Below the pieces are notes generated by a model that worked only from the letters and a program-made list of their open reading frames with translations, did no database searches and was not told the origin of the DNA. This document shows positions 14,586-22,489 of a stretch of 37,190 bases of DNA, piece by piece. Both the position numbers and the translations under genes were made by a program. How positions within the stretch are numbered: position 1 is the first letter of the stretch; the number at the start of each line of letters is the position of its first letter. Source of the stretch: Pseudomonadota bacterium (GTDB lineage Bacteria > Pseudomonadota > Alphaproteobacteria > Sphingomonadales > Sphingomonadaceae); NCBI GenBank assembly GCA_023433305.1, contig JAEZCZ010000003.1, positions 1 through 37,190 of the forward strand, written 5' to 3'.

Positions 14586-14608
14586 GAACCGAGTTGTTTC
14601 GTCCAGTA

Positions 14609-14626
14609 CCGTGTCAACCGTGTCAA
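14609..14626 (+). repeat. Tandem duplication of CCGTGTCAA
   Basis: Two perfect back-to-back copies of the 9-mer CCGTGTCAA, 45 bases before the hisA start codon and just after the GCGACA array. On the minus strand each copy reads TTGACACGG, containing a consensus-like TTGACA, but no convincing -10 follows at normal spacing. Could be an operator half-site pair or a replication-slippage duplication. Confidence 0.6.
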
Positions 14627-14670
14627 CACCCCGGATGACGAACGGTGAAAGCGGTGATAGCGGCGCGCCC

Positions 14671-15399
14671 ATGATTGTATTTCCCGCCATCGACCTCAAG
14701 GCCGGCCAGGTCGTGCGCCTGGCCGAAGGCGACATGGATCGCGCCACCGTCTATGGCGACGACCCGGCCGCCCAGGCGCTGCTGTTTGCGGAAGCGGGCG
14801 CCCAGCATCTCCATGTCGTCGACCTCGACGGCGCCTTTGCCGGTGAGAGCCGCAACCGCGCAGCGGTCGAGGCGATCGTCGCCGCGTTCCCCGGCTACGT
14901 CCAGCTCGGCGGCGGTATCCGCACGCCCGAGGCGATCGAGGGCTGGTTCGAGCTCGGAGTTGCGCGCGTGGTGATCGGCACCGCCGCCCTCAAGGAACCG
15001 GAGTTCGTCAAGGACATGGCGCGCGAGTGGGAGAACGGCATAGTCGTCGCCGTCGATGCGCGCGACGGGATGGTCGCGACCGAGGGCTGGGCCGAGGTGT
15101 CGGACGTGCCCATCGCCGACATGGCCCGACGCTTCGAGGATGCCGGGGTGGCGAGCCTGCTGTTCACCGACATCGGCCGCGACGGCCTGCTCAAGGGCTG
15201 CAACATCGACGCGACCGTCGATCTCGCCCGGCGTACCGAACTTCCCGTCATCGCCAGTGGCGGCGTGAAAGGCCTCGACGACATCCGCATGCTCGCGCTG
15301 CACGCCGACGACGGAATTGAAGGGGTCATAACCGGGCGCGCGCTTTACGACGGGAGGCTCGACCTCGCCGCGGCGATCAAGATGGCCGAACGGGCATGA
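14671..15399 (+). CDS. hisA: ProFAR isomerase (HisA)
   Basis: 242 residues. It isomerises N-(5-phospho-D-ribosylformimino)-AICAR ribonucleotide (ProFAR) to PRFAR. TIM-barrel motifs: PAIDLKAGQVVRLAEGD with the catalytic Asp, QLGGGIRTPEAIEGWFELGVARVVIGTAAL, VAVDARDGMVATEGW with the second Asp, FTDIGRDGLLKGCN and VIASGGVKGLDDI. The frame is open upstream, but homology starts at the ATG at 14671. There is no clear ribosome binding site. It overlaps hisF by four bases (ATGA). Confidence 0.97.
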   Translation: MIVFPAIDLKAGQVVRLAEGDMDRATVYGDDPAAQALLFAEAGAQHLHVVDLDGAFAGESRNRAAVEAIVAAFPGYVQLGGGIRTPEAIEGWFELGVARVVIGTAALKEPEFVKDMAREWENGIVVAVDARDGMVATEGWAEVSDVPIADMARRFEDAGVASLLFTDIGRDGLLKGCNIDATVDLARRTELPVIASGGVKGLDDIRMLALHADDGIEGVITGRALYDGRLDLAAAIKMAERA

Positions 15400-16157
15400 C
15401 CGTCCGCATCCGCGTCATCCCCTGCCTCGATGTCGCCGACGGTCGAGTGGTCAAGGGGGTCAACTTCGTCGACCTCAAGGATGCCGGCGACCCGGTAGAG
15501 CAGGCCAAGGCGTACGACGCGGCGGGCGCCGACGAGCTGTGCTTCCTCGACATATCCGCCAGCCACGAAGGGCGCGGCACACTTCTCGACGTGGTGCGGC
15601 GCACCGCCGAAGTCTGCTTCATGCCGTTGACCGTCGGCGGCGGGGTGCGCGGGGTCGAGGATGCGCGCGCGCTGTTGCTGGCGGGGGCGGACAAGGTCGC
15701 GGTCAATTCCGCCGCCGTTGCGCGGCCGGAGGTCGTTTCGGAGATTGCCGCGAAGTTCGGCAACCAATGCGTGGTCGCCTCGGTCGATGCCCGCTGGTCG
15801 CACGATCACTGGGAAATATTCACCCACGGCGGCCGGCGCGCGACGGGGATCGATGCGGTCGAGCACGCGATCCGGCTGGCCGAGCTGGGCGCCGGCGAGC
15901 TGCTCGTCACCTCGATGGATGGCGATGGCACCCAGCGCGGATACGACCTCAAGCTGACCCGCGCGATCGCCGATTCCGTCTCGGTGCCCGTCGTCGCCAG
16001 CGGCGGCGTCGGCACGCTGCAGCAGCTCGGCGAAGGCGTGCCCGAAGGGCACGCGAGCGCCGTGCTCGCCGCCTCCATTTTTCACTTCGGCACCCACACC
16101 ATCGCCGAAGCGCACGCCGCCCTGCGCGCCGCCGGTTTACCTGCCCGCGCGGGGTAG
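15396..16157 (+). CDS. hisF: Imidazole glycerol phosphate synthase, cyclase subunit
   Basis: 253 residues, the standard length. HisF uses ammonia from HisH to cyclise PRFAR. Seen: RVIPCLDVADGRVVKGVNFVDLKDAGDPVE with the first catalytic Asp, VGGGVRGVEDARALLLAGADKVAVNSAAV, TSMDGDGTQRGYDLKL with the second catalytic Asp and VVASGGVGTLQQLGEGV. ATG overlaps the hisA stop, so the two are translationally coupled. Its amidotransferase partner hisH is 3.3 kb upstream. Confidence 0.98.
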   Translation: MTVRIRVIPCLDVADGRVVKGVNFVDLKDAGDPVEQAKAYDAAGADELCFLDISASHEGRGTLLDVVRRTAEVCFMPLTVGGGVRGVEDARALLLAGADKVAVNSAAVARPEVVSEIAAKFGNQCVVASVDARWSHDHWEIFTHGGRRATGIDAVEHAIRLAELGAGELLVTSMDGDGTQRGYDLKLTRAIADSVSVPVVASGGVGTLQQLGEGVPEGHASAVLAASIFHFGTHTIAEAHAALRAAGLPARAG

Positions 16158-16215
16158 TGCCGCTACGGGACGGCGTGGTCGCGGCGATTGATTTGGCGGC
16201 GGAGCCGTCCATCGC

Positions 16216-16416
16216 GTGCGCATGGTCACCCGTGCTCTCGCAACGCTCCTCTTATCGCTTTCGGCATCGCCTGCATGGGCGCAGAACGGGACCGCCGTTC
16301 CCGAAGGTTCGCATCTGACTCTGTTCGCGCTGGGCGTGCTGGGGGTGATCATCGGACGGCGCGCGGCGATCGCCGCGCAGCGCCGCCAGCGCGCCAAGGA
16401 CGCCGACGCCGAGTAA
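16216..16416 (+). CDS. PEP-CTERM-like miniprotein
   Basis: 66 residues: a signal peptide (RALATLLLSLSASPAWAQ), a mature stretch of about five residues (NGTA), then VPEGSHLTLFALGVLGVIIGRR and a basic tail. The last part has the order of a PEP-CTERM sorting tail: a PE-containing motif, one transmembrane helix and an Arg pair. PEP-CTERM proteins are normally cut and handed over by exosortase; here almost nothing remains as cargo. Start is GTG at 16216 or ATG at 16222. It lies between hisF and hisE in the same direction. A two-helix small membrane protein is the alternative if the signal peptide is not cleaved. Confidence 0.7.
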   Translation: MRMVTRALATLLLSLSASPAWAQNGTAVPEGSHLTLFALGVLGVIIGRRAAIAAQRRQRAKDADAE

Positions 16417-16463
16417 GTCGCGGCCGCTTGACGAGAGCGAGCGGCTTGCTCATTCCCGCGCCC

Positions 16464-16778
16464 ATGGAAACGCTCGCGCGCCTCGAACAGACTATCCGCG
16501 ATCGACGCTCTGCATCCACGGATGCGAGCTACGTCGCCAGCCTGCTGGCACGCGGCCTGCCGACCATTGCCCGCAAGCTGGGCGAAGAAAGCGTGGAAAC
16601 GGTCATCGCCGCGCTCTCGGGCAGCCGCGAAGACCTGGTGGGCGAGGCGGCCGACGTGCTGTTCCACCTCATGGTTCTGCTGAGCGTGAAGGACATCCCG
16701 CTTTCCGACGTCCTCGCCGAGCTCGACAAGCGCGAAGGAACGTCCGGTCTCGCGGAGAAAGCCTCACGGAGCGCCTGA
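16464..16778 (+). CDS. hisE: Phosphoribosyl-ATP pyrophosphatase
   Basis: 104 residues, a standalone HisE (no HisI domain is attached). It hydrolyses phosphoribosyl-ATP to phosphoribosyl-AMP and pyrophosphate, the second step of histidine synthesis. The family core is present: LEQTIRDRRSAS, SYVASLLARGLPTIARKLGEESVETVIAAL and the acidic metal motif VGEAADVLFHLMVLL. The frame is open upstream, but METLARLEQTI is the family start. The stop TGA overlaps the ATG of the HIT gene by one base. hisI is not in the window. Confidence 0.95.
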   Translation: METLARLEQTIRDRRSASTDASYVASLLARGLPTIARKLGEESVETVIAALSGSREDLVGEAADVLFHLMVLLSVKDIPLSDVLAELDKREGTSGLAEKASRSA

Positions 16779-17155
16779 TGCCGATCGACGCCACGCTGCC
16801 ATACGATCCCGACAACATCTTCGCGAAGATCCTTCGCGGCGAGATCCCGTGCCAGAAGGTCTATGAAGACGACTGGGTGCTCGCCTTCCACGACATCGCG
16901 CCCCAAGCGCCCGTCCATATCCTGGTGATCCCGAAAGGCGCTTACGTCGGTTGGGACGATTTCTCGGCGAAGGCCTCACCCGAGGAGATCGCCGGGCTCG
17001 TGCGCGCCGTGGGCCACGTCGCTCGCGAACAGGGCCTTGTGGAGCCGGGTTATCGCCTGCTCGCCAACCTCGGCGCGCATGGCGGGCAGGAGGTGCCGCA
17101 TCTCCACGTCCACCTCTTCGGCGGCAAGCCGCTTGGGCCGATGATCGCGCGCTAG
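16778..17155 (+). CDS. HIT family nucleotide hydrolase (HinT-like)
   Basis: 125 residues with the histidine triad VPHLHVHLFGG (H108, H110, H112) and the N-terminal DNIFAKILRGEIPCQKVYEDD of HinT-type proteins. Members hydrolyse AMP-linked phosphoramidates such as adenosine-5'-phosphoramidate or aminoacyl adenylates. It is directly coupled to hisE (TGATG), a conserved neighbourhood in alphaproteobacteria, so it is probably co-expressed with the histidine genes although not a step of that pathway. Confidence 0.95.
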   Translation: MPIDATLPYDPDNIFAKILRGEIPCQKVYEDDWVLAFHDIAPQAPVHILVIPKGAYVGWDDFSAKASPEEIAGLVRAVGHVAREQGLVEPGYRLLANLGAHGGQEVPHLHVHLFGGKPLGPMIAR

Positions 17156-17243
17156 CCACAGCTCGTCCGTCTTTCGGCCGCAACTGCATAGGTTCACGTC
17201 AGACCAGTTGCCACGCGACTCGCGGGTTCGCTAAGGCTGGGCG

Positions 17244-17708
17244 ATGAATGCGCCCACGCTTCCTCTGCCCCCTTCGGGCATCTTCCGGGGAAAGCTCCAC
17301 CTGTTTCCGGTGCGCGTCTACTACGAGGATACCGACCTCTCTGGCATCGTCTATCACGCCAACTATCTGCGCTGGTTCGAGCGTGCCCGGTCCGACCTTC
17401 TGCGCATGCTCGGCATCGACCAGCGCGCCGCGGCGGAAACGGGCGAGGGCACTTATGCCGTCGCCGAACTCACAATCCGCTACCTCGCGCCGGCCCGGCT
17501 CGACGACGCCGTAACCATCGCCACTTCGCCCACGGAACTCGGCGCCGCAAGCGTGCGTTTGCGCCAGCAGGCGATGCGGGACGGTGATTTGCTTGCCAAT
17601 GCGTCCGTTCGGGTGGGATTCATCTCCCCTGATGGACGACCGCGCCGCCAGCCTTCCGCCTGGCGCGCCGCCTTCCAGTCCCTCCAGTCCGCGAAAGACG
17701 CCGCATGA
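17244..17708 (+). CDS. ybgC: Tol-Pal-associated acyl-CoA thioesterase
   Basis: 154 residues, a hot-dog-fold thioesterase. The family signature FPVRVYYEDTDLSGIVYHANYLRWFERARSDLLR is complete, with the acidic residues 29 and 31 at the active site. YbgC hydrolyses short-chain or phospholipid-related acyl-CoA thioesters and is usually the first gene of the tol-pal operon, as here. Its stop overlaps the tolQ start by four bases (ATGA). TTGCCA at 17208 and a weak TAAGGC six bases before the ATG could form a leaderless promoter, but the -10 match is poor. Confidence 0.95.
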   Translation: MNAPTLPLPPSGIFRGKLHLFPVRVYYEDTDLSGIVYHANYLRWFERARSDLLRMLGIDQRAAAETGEGTYAVAELTIRYLAPARLDDAVTIATSPTELGAASVRLRQQAMRDGDLLANASVRVGFISPDGRPRRQPSAWRAAFQSLQSAKDAA

Positions 17709-18409
17709 ACCTGATTTCAGCCGTTGCCACGACCACTACAGCGCCGACGCGGCTCGATCCGCTGCAGCTCTTCCTCGATGCCGACATCGTCGTGCAGGTG
17801 GTGATCGTGGGGCTGGTCCTGGCGAGCATCTGGGTCTGGACGATCATCGTATCGTTCTCGATGCGGATGGGCCGCGTGCGCAGCCGCAATCGCGCTTTCG
17901 AGCAGGACTTCTGGGATGCCGATCAACCGGAGACGCTGGTCCAGGGCAAGCGCCGGCAGGACAACCCTTCGGCGCGCGTCGCCGCGGCCGGCATCGCCGA
18001 GCTGCGCAACTCGACCAAGGACGGTCTGCGCGACAAGACCGGCGCAAAGGACCGGATCGCGCTAGCAATGGAAGGCCAGGTCGCGGTCGAGGCGGACGCC
18101 CTCGCCGAACGGTTGAACTTTCTCGCCACCACCGGTTCGGTGGCGCCTTTCGTGGGGCTGTTCGGCACCGTCTGGGGCATCATGAACAGCTTCTTTCAGA
18201 TCGGAATGCAGCAGAACTCGTCGCTCGCAGTTGTCGCTCCGGGCATTTCGGAGGCGCTGTTCGCCACCGCGATCGGCCTGTTCGCGGCGATCCCCGCGGT
18301 GATCGCCTACAACCGATTCAGCCAGGGTGTGAACGTGTTCCAGGCGCGCCTCCAACGGTTCGCCGACCGCGTCCATGCGCAGATCGGCCGTGAGTTGGAG
18401 CGTAGCTGA
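17705..18409 (+). CDS. tolQ: Tol-Pal system proton-channel subunit TolQ
   Basis: 234 residues, MotA/TolQ/ExbB family. Three membrane segments: about residues 28-52, 138-166 (ATTGSVAPFVGLFGTVWGIMNSF, the conserved pore helix) and 176-202. With TolR it forms the proton-driven motor energising TolA to maintain outer-membrane integrity and constriction at division. Coupled by overlap to both ybgC and tolR. Length and topology are normal. Confidence 0.97.
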   Translation: MNLISAVATTTTAPTRLDPLQLFLDADIVVQVVIVGLVLASIWVWTIIVSFSMRMGRVRSRNRAFEQDFWDADQPETLVQGKRRQDNPSARVAAAGIAELRNSTKDGLRDKTGAKDRIALAMEGQVAVEADALAERLNFLATTGSVAPFVGLFGTVWGIMNSFFQIGMQQNSSLAVVAPGISEALFATAIGLFAAIPAVIAYNRFSQGVNVFQARLQRFADRVHAQIGRELERS

Positions 18410-18852
18410 TGGCGATGGGCCTTCACGCTTCCCGCCGCGGACGCTCCGGGCGGCGCGCACCGATGGCGGAGATCAATGTCACGCCGTTCGTGGACGTGAT
18501 GTTGGTGCTGCTCATCATCTTCATGGTCACCGCCCCGATGCTGGCGAGCGGCGTTCCGGTGGAGCTACCCGAGAGCCGCGCCAACGCGCTCGATCAGCAG
18601 CCGGACCAGATCACGATTGCGATCGACAGCGGAGGCTTCATCTACGTCGATGATACGCTCGTCGAACGCGGAGCCTTCCCGGCTGAGGTCGAGCGCATGG
18701 AATGCGGCGTGGGCGCGGACGGGCCGCTGATCACGCTGCGGGCCGATCGCTCGCTCGATTACGGGCGGGTCATGGCTGTCATGGGCGAGCTCAACCGCGG
18801 GTCCTGTAACAGCATTTCCCTGGTCACCCAGGGTTCAGTTGAGGCTCCATAG
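18409..18852 (+). CDS. tolR: Tol-Pal system subunit TolR
   Basis: 147 residues, ExbD/TolR family. A basic cytoplasmic N-terminus is followed by the single membrane helix INVTPFVDVMLVLLIIFMV containing D29, the proton-path aspartate of the family, and a periplasmic domain. The middle VELPESRANALDQQPDQITIAID and DRSLDYGRVMAVMGELNRGS match TolR. The ATG overlaps the tolQ stop by one base. Start GCG-rich tail before the helix is typical for alphaproteobacteria. Confidence 0.96.
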   Translation: MAMGLHASRRGRSGRRAPMAEINVTPFVDVMLVLLIIFMVTAPMLASGVPVELPESRANALDQQPDQITIAIDSGGFIYVDDTLVERGAFPAEVERMECGVGADGPLITLRADRSLDYGRVMAVMGELNRGSCNSISLVTQGSVEAP

Positions 18853-18861
18853 CCCCGGGCC

Positions 18862-19641
18862 ATGGTATCCTTCGCCCATCTCTCTCGCGAGGAGCGTATC
18901 GGCCTGGGTATCGCGGCGGCCGCGCACGTTGCGCTCGTGGCGGCGCTCGTCATCCATGTGCGGGACGACCCGACCGCCTTGCCGATCCCCGAGCGGATGA
19001 CGGTCAGCCTGGCCGACGAGGTGAGCCTGACATCCACGGCGCCCGATCCTTCGGCCGAGCCGCAGGCGTCGATCGCTCCGGTTCTCTCGCCCGAGCCCGA
19101 GCCCGTGGTCGAGCCGGAACTGATCCGCGAGGTCGTGCGTGAAGAACCCCGGCCGAGCCCGCGCCAGACCGTCTCTCCCCGCCCGACTCCGCGCGCCACC
19201 GAGCAACCGCGCCCGCGGCCGACGCCTACGAGGCCGGCGGGCGGCTCCAGGTTGGGCGACGATTTCCTCAGAGGCGTCGGTGGAAGCGAGCGTTCGAACG
19301 ATCGCGGTTCCCCTGCCGCGACATTTGGCGCTGCGGAAGCGGCCTCGCTGATCCAGGCGATCAGCCGTGAGATCAAGCCGCACTGGAACGCGCCTTCCGG
19401 CGTCGATGCCGAAATGCTGGTTACGGTGCTGAGCTTCGATCTCAATCCTGACGGGAGCCTCAAGGGAACGCCGCGGGTGGTGAGCCAGTCCGGTGTCACC
19501 GACTCGAACCGCCCGCAGCAACAACTCCATGCCGAGCGAGCGATCCGAGCCGTCCAGCTTGCAGCTCCGTTCGACCTGCCCGATGAATTCTACGACAAAT
19601 GGAAGCGCGTTAGCTCCTTGCGCTTCGACAGGAGGCTTTGA
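18862..19641 (+). CDS. tolA: Tol-Pal system inner-membrane/periplasm-spanning protein TolA
   Basis: 259 residues, shorter than the 421 of E. coli but usual for alphaproteobacteria. One membrane helix (about residues 12-32) follows LSREERIGLG. The periplasmic linker is rich in Pro, Glu and Arg (about 55-135) instead of a long alanine-rich coiled coil. The C-terminal domain (about 150-259) has ISREIKPHWNAPSGVDAEMLVTVLSFDLNPDGSLKGTPRVV and the final LPDEFYDKWKRVSSLRFDRRL, a TonB/TolA-type fold that contacts Pal and TolB. It is nine bases after tolR and two before tolB; the identification depends partly on this context. Confidence 0.92.
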   Translation: MVSFAHLSREERIGLGIAAAAHVALVAALVIHVRDDPTALPIPERMTVSLADEVSLTSTAPDPSAEPQASIAPVLSPEPEPVVEPELIREVVREEPRPSPRQTVSPRPTPRATEQPRPRPTPTRPAGGSRLGDDFLRGVGGSERSNDRGSPAATFGAAEAASLIQAISREIKPHWNAPSGVDAEMLVTVLSFDLNPDGSLKGTPRVVSQSGVTDSNRPQQQLHAERAIRAVQLAAPFDLPDEFYDKWKRVSSLRFDRRL

Positions 19642-19643
19642 TC

Positions 19644-21029
19644 ATGAAGGTCCGCATTTTCCTGCTGGCAGCCGCTATGGCAACGCTCGCGGCTCCCGTG
19701 GTCGCGCAGGACGCCCCGGCTGCCGCGCCTCCGATCGCGGTCCCGCAGCTCGAGGAGGAAGGCCTCAGCGGCACCGTCACCGACGAAAGCGCCTGGCAGG
19801 ATCTCGGCATCGCCATCCCTGCCTTCGCCACCGACCGCGAGCAGCCGACACCGGCGAACGCGCAAGGAACAACCGCGCTCGGGCTCGAGCTGTCGCGGGT
19901 GGTGTTCAACGACTTGCGCAACAACGGCCTGTTCCGTCCGGTCGGCCCGGATTCGCTGCCGCGCCCGGCCTATAGCCAGATCACTGCGCCAGCCTTCGCC
20001 ACTTGGCAGGGCCGCTCCGCCGAGATGCTCGTGCAAGGATACGTGCGCGCCGGCGCCGGAGGGCAACTGACGGTCGGGTGCTATCTCTACGACGTGCAAT
20101 TGCAGCAAGAGCTGGTGCGACAGGGCTGGGTGGTCGCACCGGCCGACTGGCGCCGCGCCGCGCACAAATGCGCCGACCTCGTCTATTCGCGGCTGTCGGG
20201 CGAGAGCCCGTTCTTCGATTCCAAGATCGCCTACATCGCCGAGACCGGGCCAAAGGATAACCGGGTGAAGCGGCTCGCGATCATGGATTCGGACGGGGCC
20301 AACCACCGGTTCATCACCAATGGCCAGTCGACCGCGCTGACGCCGCGCTACTCGCCCGACTATTCGAAGATCGCCTACGTAAGTTACCTGAACGGGTTCG
20401 CGCGCATCTTCGTCTACGACATCGGCAGCGGCCGGCAGACCCTGATCACCGAAAGCCAGAACCCAACCTTCGCGCCGCGCTGGTCCCCCGACGGGCGCTG
20501 GATCCTCTATTCGATGGCGGCGGGCGGCAACACCGACATCTATCGCGTGTCATCGAGCGGCGGCGGCCAGCCGCAGCGTCTCACCGATGCGCCTGGCATC
20601 GACGTGGGCGGCTCGTACTCGCCCGACGGCACGCGCATCGTGTTCGAAAGCGACCGGTCTGGCAGCCAGCAGATCTACGTGATGGACGCGGGCGGCGGAA
20701 ACCAGCGCCGGATCAGCTTCTTCGGCGGCCGCGCCGCGACCCCGGAATGGAGCCCGCGTGGCGACCAGATTGCCTTCACTCACATCGCCGGCGATTTGCG
20801 CATCGCGGTCATGAGCCCCAACGGGGGCGGTCTGCGCCATCTCACCAATAGTTGGCAGGACGAAGCACCGACCTGGTCCCCCAACGGGCGGATCGTGCAG
20901 TTCTTCCGCACGCAGCGCAATTCGGGCGAGACGTCCATCTGGCAGGTCGACGTGACCGGCCGGAACGAGCGCCGCCTGCCGACCCCGGTGGGGGCATCGG
21001 ATCCCGCCTGGGGACCGGTCCTGCCCTGA
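19644..21029 (+). CDS. tolB: Tol-Pal system periplasmic beta-propeller protein TolB
   Basis: 461 residues. A signal peptide (MKVRIFLLAAAMATLAAPVVAQ) directs it to the periplasm. The N-terminal domain (ALGLELSRVVFNDLRNNGLF...) is followed by a six-bladed propeller with repeats such as YSPDYSKIAYVSYL, WSPDGRWILYSMA, YSPDGTRIVFESDR, WSPRGDQIAFTHI and WSPNGRIVQFFRT. TolB binds Pal and is released by TolA. ATG at 19644 is supported by AGGAGG eight bases upstream; a TTG two codons earlier overlaps the tolA end. Length is slightly above E. coli TolB. Confidence 0.97.
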   Translation: MKVRIFLLAAAMATLAAPVVAQDAPAAAPPIAVPQLEEEGLSGTVTDESAWQDLGIAIPAFATDREQPTPANAQGTTALGLELSRVVFNDLRNNGLFRPVGPDSLPRPAYSQITAPAFATWQGRSAEMLVQGYVRAGAGGQLTVGCYLYDVQLQQELVRQGWVVAPADWRRAAHKCADLVYSRLSGESPFFDSKIAYIAETGPKDNRVKRLAIMDSDGANHRFITNGQSTALTPRYSPDYSKIAYVSYLNGFARIFVYDIGSGRQTLITESQNPTFAPRWSPDGRWILYSMAAGGNTDIYRVSSSGGGQPQRLTDAPGIDVGGSYSPDGTRIVFESDRSGSQQIYVMDAGGGNQRRISFFGGRAATPEWSPRGDQIAFTHIAGDLRIAVMSPNGGGLRHLTNSWQDEAPTWSPNGRIVQFFRTQRNSGETSIWQVDVTGRNERRLPTPVGASDPAWGPVLP

Positions 21030-21087
21030 ACGCGTTGAAGGTTTCAGCCGGGTCGCGCCGCTTGAGTTCATCAATAAGGAGAGAACC

Positions 21088-21594
21088 ATGAATAAGATCG
21101 CCATCGCCGTGACCCTGGCGAGCGCGTTGGCCCTCTCGGCCTGTGCAAAGAAGGCGCCGGAGGAACTGCCGCCGCCGCCGCAGACTTCGACCCCTGCGCC
21201 GACCCCGTCGCAGCCGAGCGGCCCGGTCCCGGGGACGCAAGCTCACTTCACCCAGCAGATGCAGGGGCGCGATACGATCTATTTCGACACCGACAAGTTC
21301 GACATCGACGCGGAAGATCAGGCGGCGCTGCGCCAGCAGGCCCAGTACCTGCAGCAATATCCCAACGTCCGTGCCACCGTGGAGGGCCACGCCGACGAAC
21401 GCGGCACGCGCGAATACAACATCGCGCTCGGCGAGCGCCGCGCGAATGCCGCCAAGAACTACCTGGTGAGCCTCGGTGTACCCGCCGATCGCATCACGAC
21501 GGTCAGCTACGGTAAGGAACGCCCGATTGCGCTCGGCAGCAATGAGCAGGCCTGGGCGCGCAACCGCCGCGCCGTCACGATCGTGCTGAACTGA
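21088..21594 (+). CDS. pal: Peptidoglycan-associated lipoprotein Pal
   Basis: 168 residues. The lipoprotein signal ends LSAC with Cys19, so the protein is anchored to the outer membrane. A Pro/Thr-rich linker (about 26-50) precedes the OmpA-like peptidoglycan-binding domain: TIYFDTDKFDID, VEGHADERGTREYNIALGERRANAAKNYL, RITTVSYGKERPIALG and WARNRRAVTIVLN. AAGGAGAG precedes the ATG. The gene ends the operon; the cpoB (ybgF) gene often found after pal is absent, and a convergent small gene starts its stop directly at 21595. Confidence 0.97.
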   Translation: MNKIAIAVTLASALALSACAKKAPEELPPPPQTSTPAPTPSQPSGPVPGTQAHFTQQMQGRDTIYFDTDKFDIDAEDQAALRQQAQYLQQYPNVRATVEGHADERGTREYNIALGERRANAAKNYLVSLGVPADRITTVSYGKERPIALGSNEQAWARNRRAVTIVLN

Positions 21595-21756
21595 TCAGTC
21601 AAACGACGGCAATTCGACCATGAAAGCGGGCGCGGCGATTTCGATCGTCGCGCCCGTATCGATTCCGGGCGCGACAGTCGGACCCGCGAACAGCGCCAGC
21701 GCGGCGAGCGCGAAGATCGAGAACGCCGAGGCCACCGAAAGTTGCTTGGACATCAT
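21595..21756 (-). CDS. Small hydrophobic protein, unknown function
   Basis: 53 residues (52 if the second of two ATGs is used): MMSKQLSVASAFSIFALAAL, a hydrophobic stretch to about residue 28, then APGIDTGATIEIAAPAFMVELPSFD. It looks like a signal peptide or single helix with a short exported tail. The open frame extends upstream, but this ATG pair best fits an N-terminal membrane signal. The stop TGA abuts the pal stop in a TGATCA palindrome. I know of no function; the compositional match to neighbouring coding DNA and the sensible N-terminus make it a likely gene. Confidence 0.55.
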   Translation of the reverse strand: MMSKQLSVASAFSIFALAALALFAGPTVAPGIDTGATIEIAAPAFMVELPSFD

Positions 21757-21915
21757 AAAGCTCTGTTCTTGCTGCGCTGCACAAATAGGCAATTCTTCTG
21801 ACGCTGCAATGCAGCGATGGACCGAGGCGAAAATATTTGCCGAATGACGGGCGACGGTTCCCGGCATGGCGGGAAGCGCCTATATGGAGCCGATGCTTTC
21901 CTGCGGATTAAGACG

Positions 21916-22449
21916 ATGAGCCGGCCGAAGCGTTCGCTCGACTGGGGGTTCCCGCGCTGGCGTGGCTACGGCAGCTCGCGCGAGGCAGCCCAAGTGCGGC
22001 TGTGTGACCGCCACGGCTGTGACGAGCCCGGCAACTGCCCCGCGCCGAAGGCGCCGCACAGCCCCGAGCGCTGGTATTTCTGCCAGCGTCACGCGGCCGA
22101 GTACAACTCCAAGTGGGACTACTTCGAGGGGCTCGAGAAGGCCGAGGCAGAGGCGCGCGAGCGTTCGGAGACGAGCGCGAACGCCGGATATGCCTCCGCC
22201 GCACACTATGGTTGGGGCGGATCGGGCGACGGTAGCCGAAGCGCGGATGAGATGCGCGCGCTCGAAGTGCTCGGTCTAGAGAGCGACGCGGATTTCGAGA
22301 CCATCAAGAAGGCTTGGCGCGGCAAGGCCAAGGAAGTCCACCCGGACGTGAAGCCCGGGGATGCCGATGCCGCGAAAGCGTTCCAGGCTTACCAAGTGGC
22401 TTACGAGGTGCTCCGCCAGGCCGAAGAACGGCGCGAATGGCGAGGGTAA
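21916..22449 (+). CDS. J-domain (DnaJ-like) co-chaperone protein
   Basis: 177 residues. The C-terminal part (about residues 112-177) is a J domain: ALEVLGLESDADFETIKKAWRGKAKEVHPDVKPGD, with the HPD motif at 142-144 that stimulates DnaK ATPase. The N-terminal part has Cys30, Cys35, Cys41 and Cys56 with His59, spaced like a small zinc-binding site, and tryptophan- and tyrosine-rich segments. It is not DnaJ itself, as the G/F and four-repeat zinc domains are missing. Start: ATG 21916 gives MSRPKRSLDWGFPRWRG; the frame is open further upstream. Probably a DnaK partner with a specialised client. Confidence 0.88.
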   Translation: MSRPKRSLDWGFPRWRGYGSSREAAQVRLCDRHGCDEPGNCPAPKAPHSPERWYFCQRHAAEYNSKWDYFEGLEKAEAEARERSETSANAGYASAAHYGWGGSGDGSRSADEMRALEVLGLESDADFETIKKAWRGKAKEVHPDVKPGDADAAKAFQAYQVAYEVLRQAEERREWRG

Positions 22450-22489
22450 GCGGGCGGTCAACACCCGGGGATTGGCGATCGCCTAGGCG

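Noticed and set aside
14601..14640. Two minus-strand TTGACA sequences as promoters towards the HTH gene.
   Set aside because: No acceptable -10 box at 16-18 bases, and the direction opposes the surrounding genes.
22474..22489. Overlapping palindromes GGCGATCGCC and CGCCTAGGCG between the J-domain and lipoprotein genes as a terminator.
   Set aside because: The stems are short with no loop of workable size and no T-run on either side.
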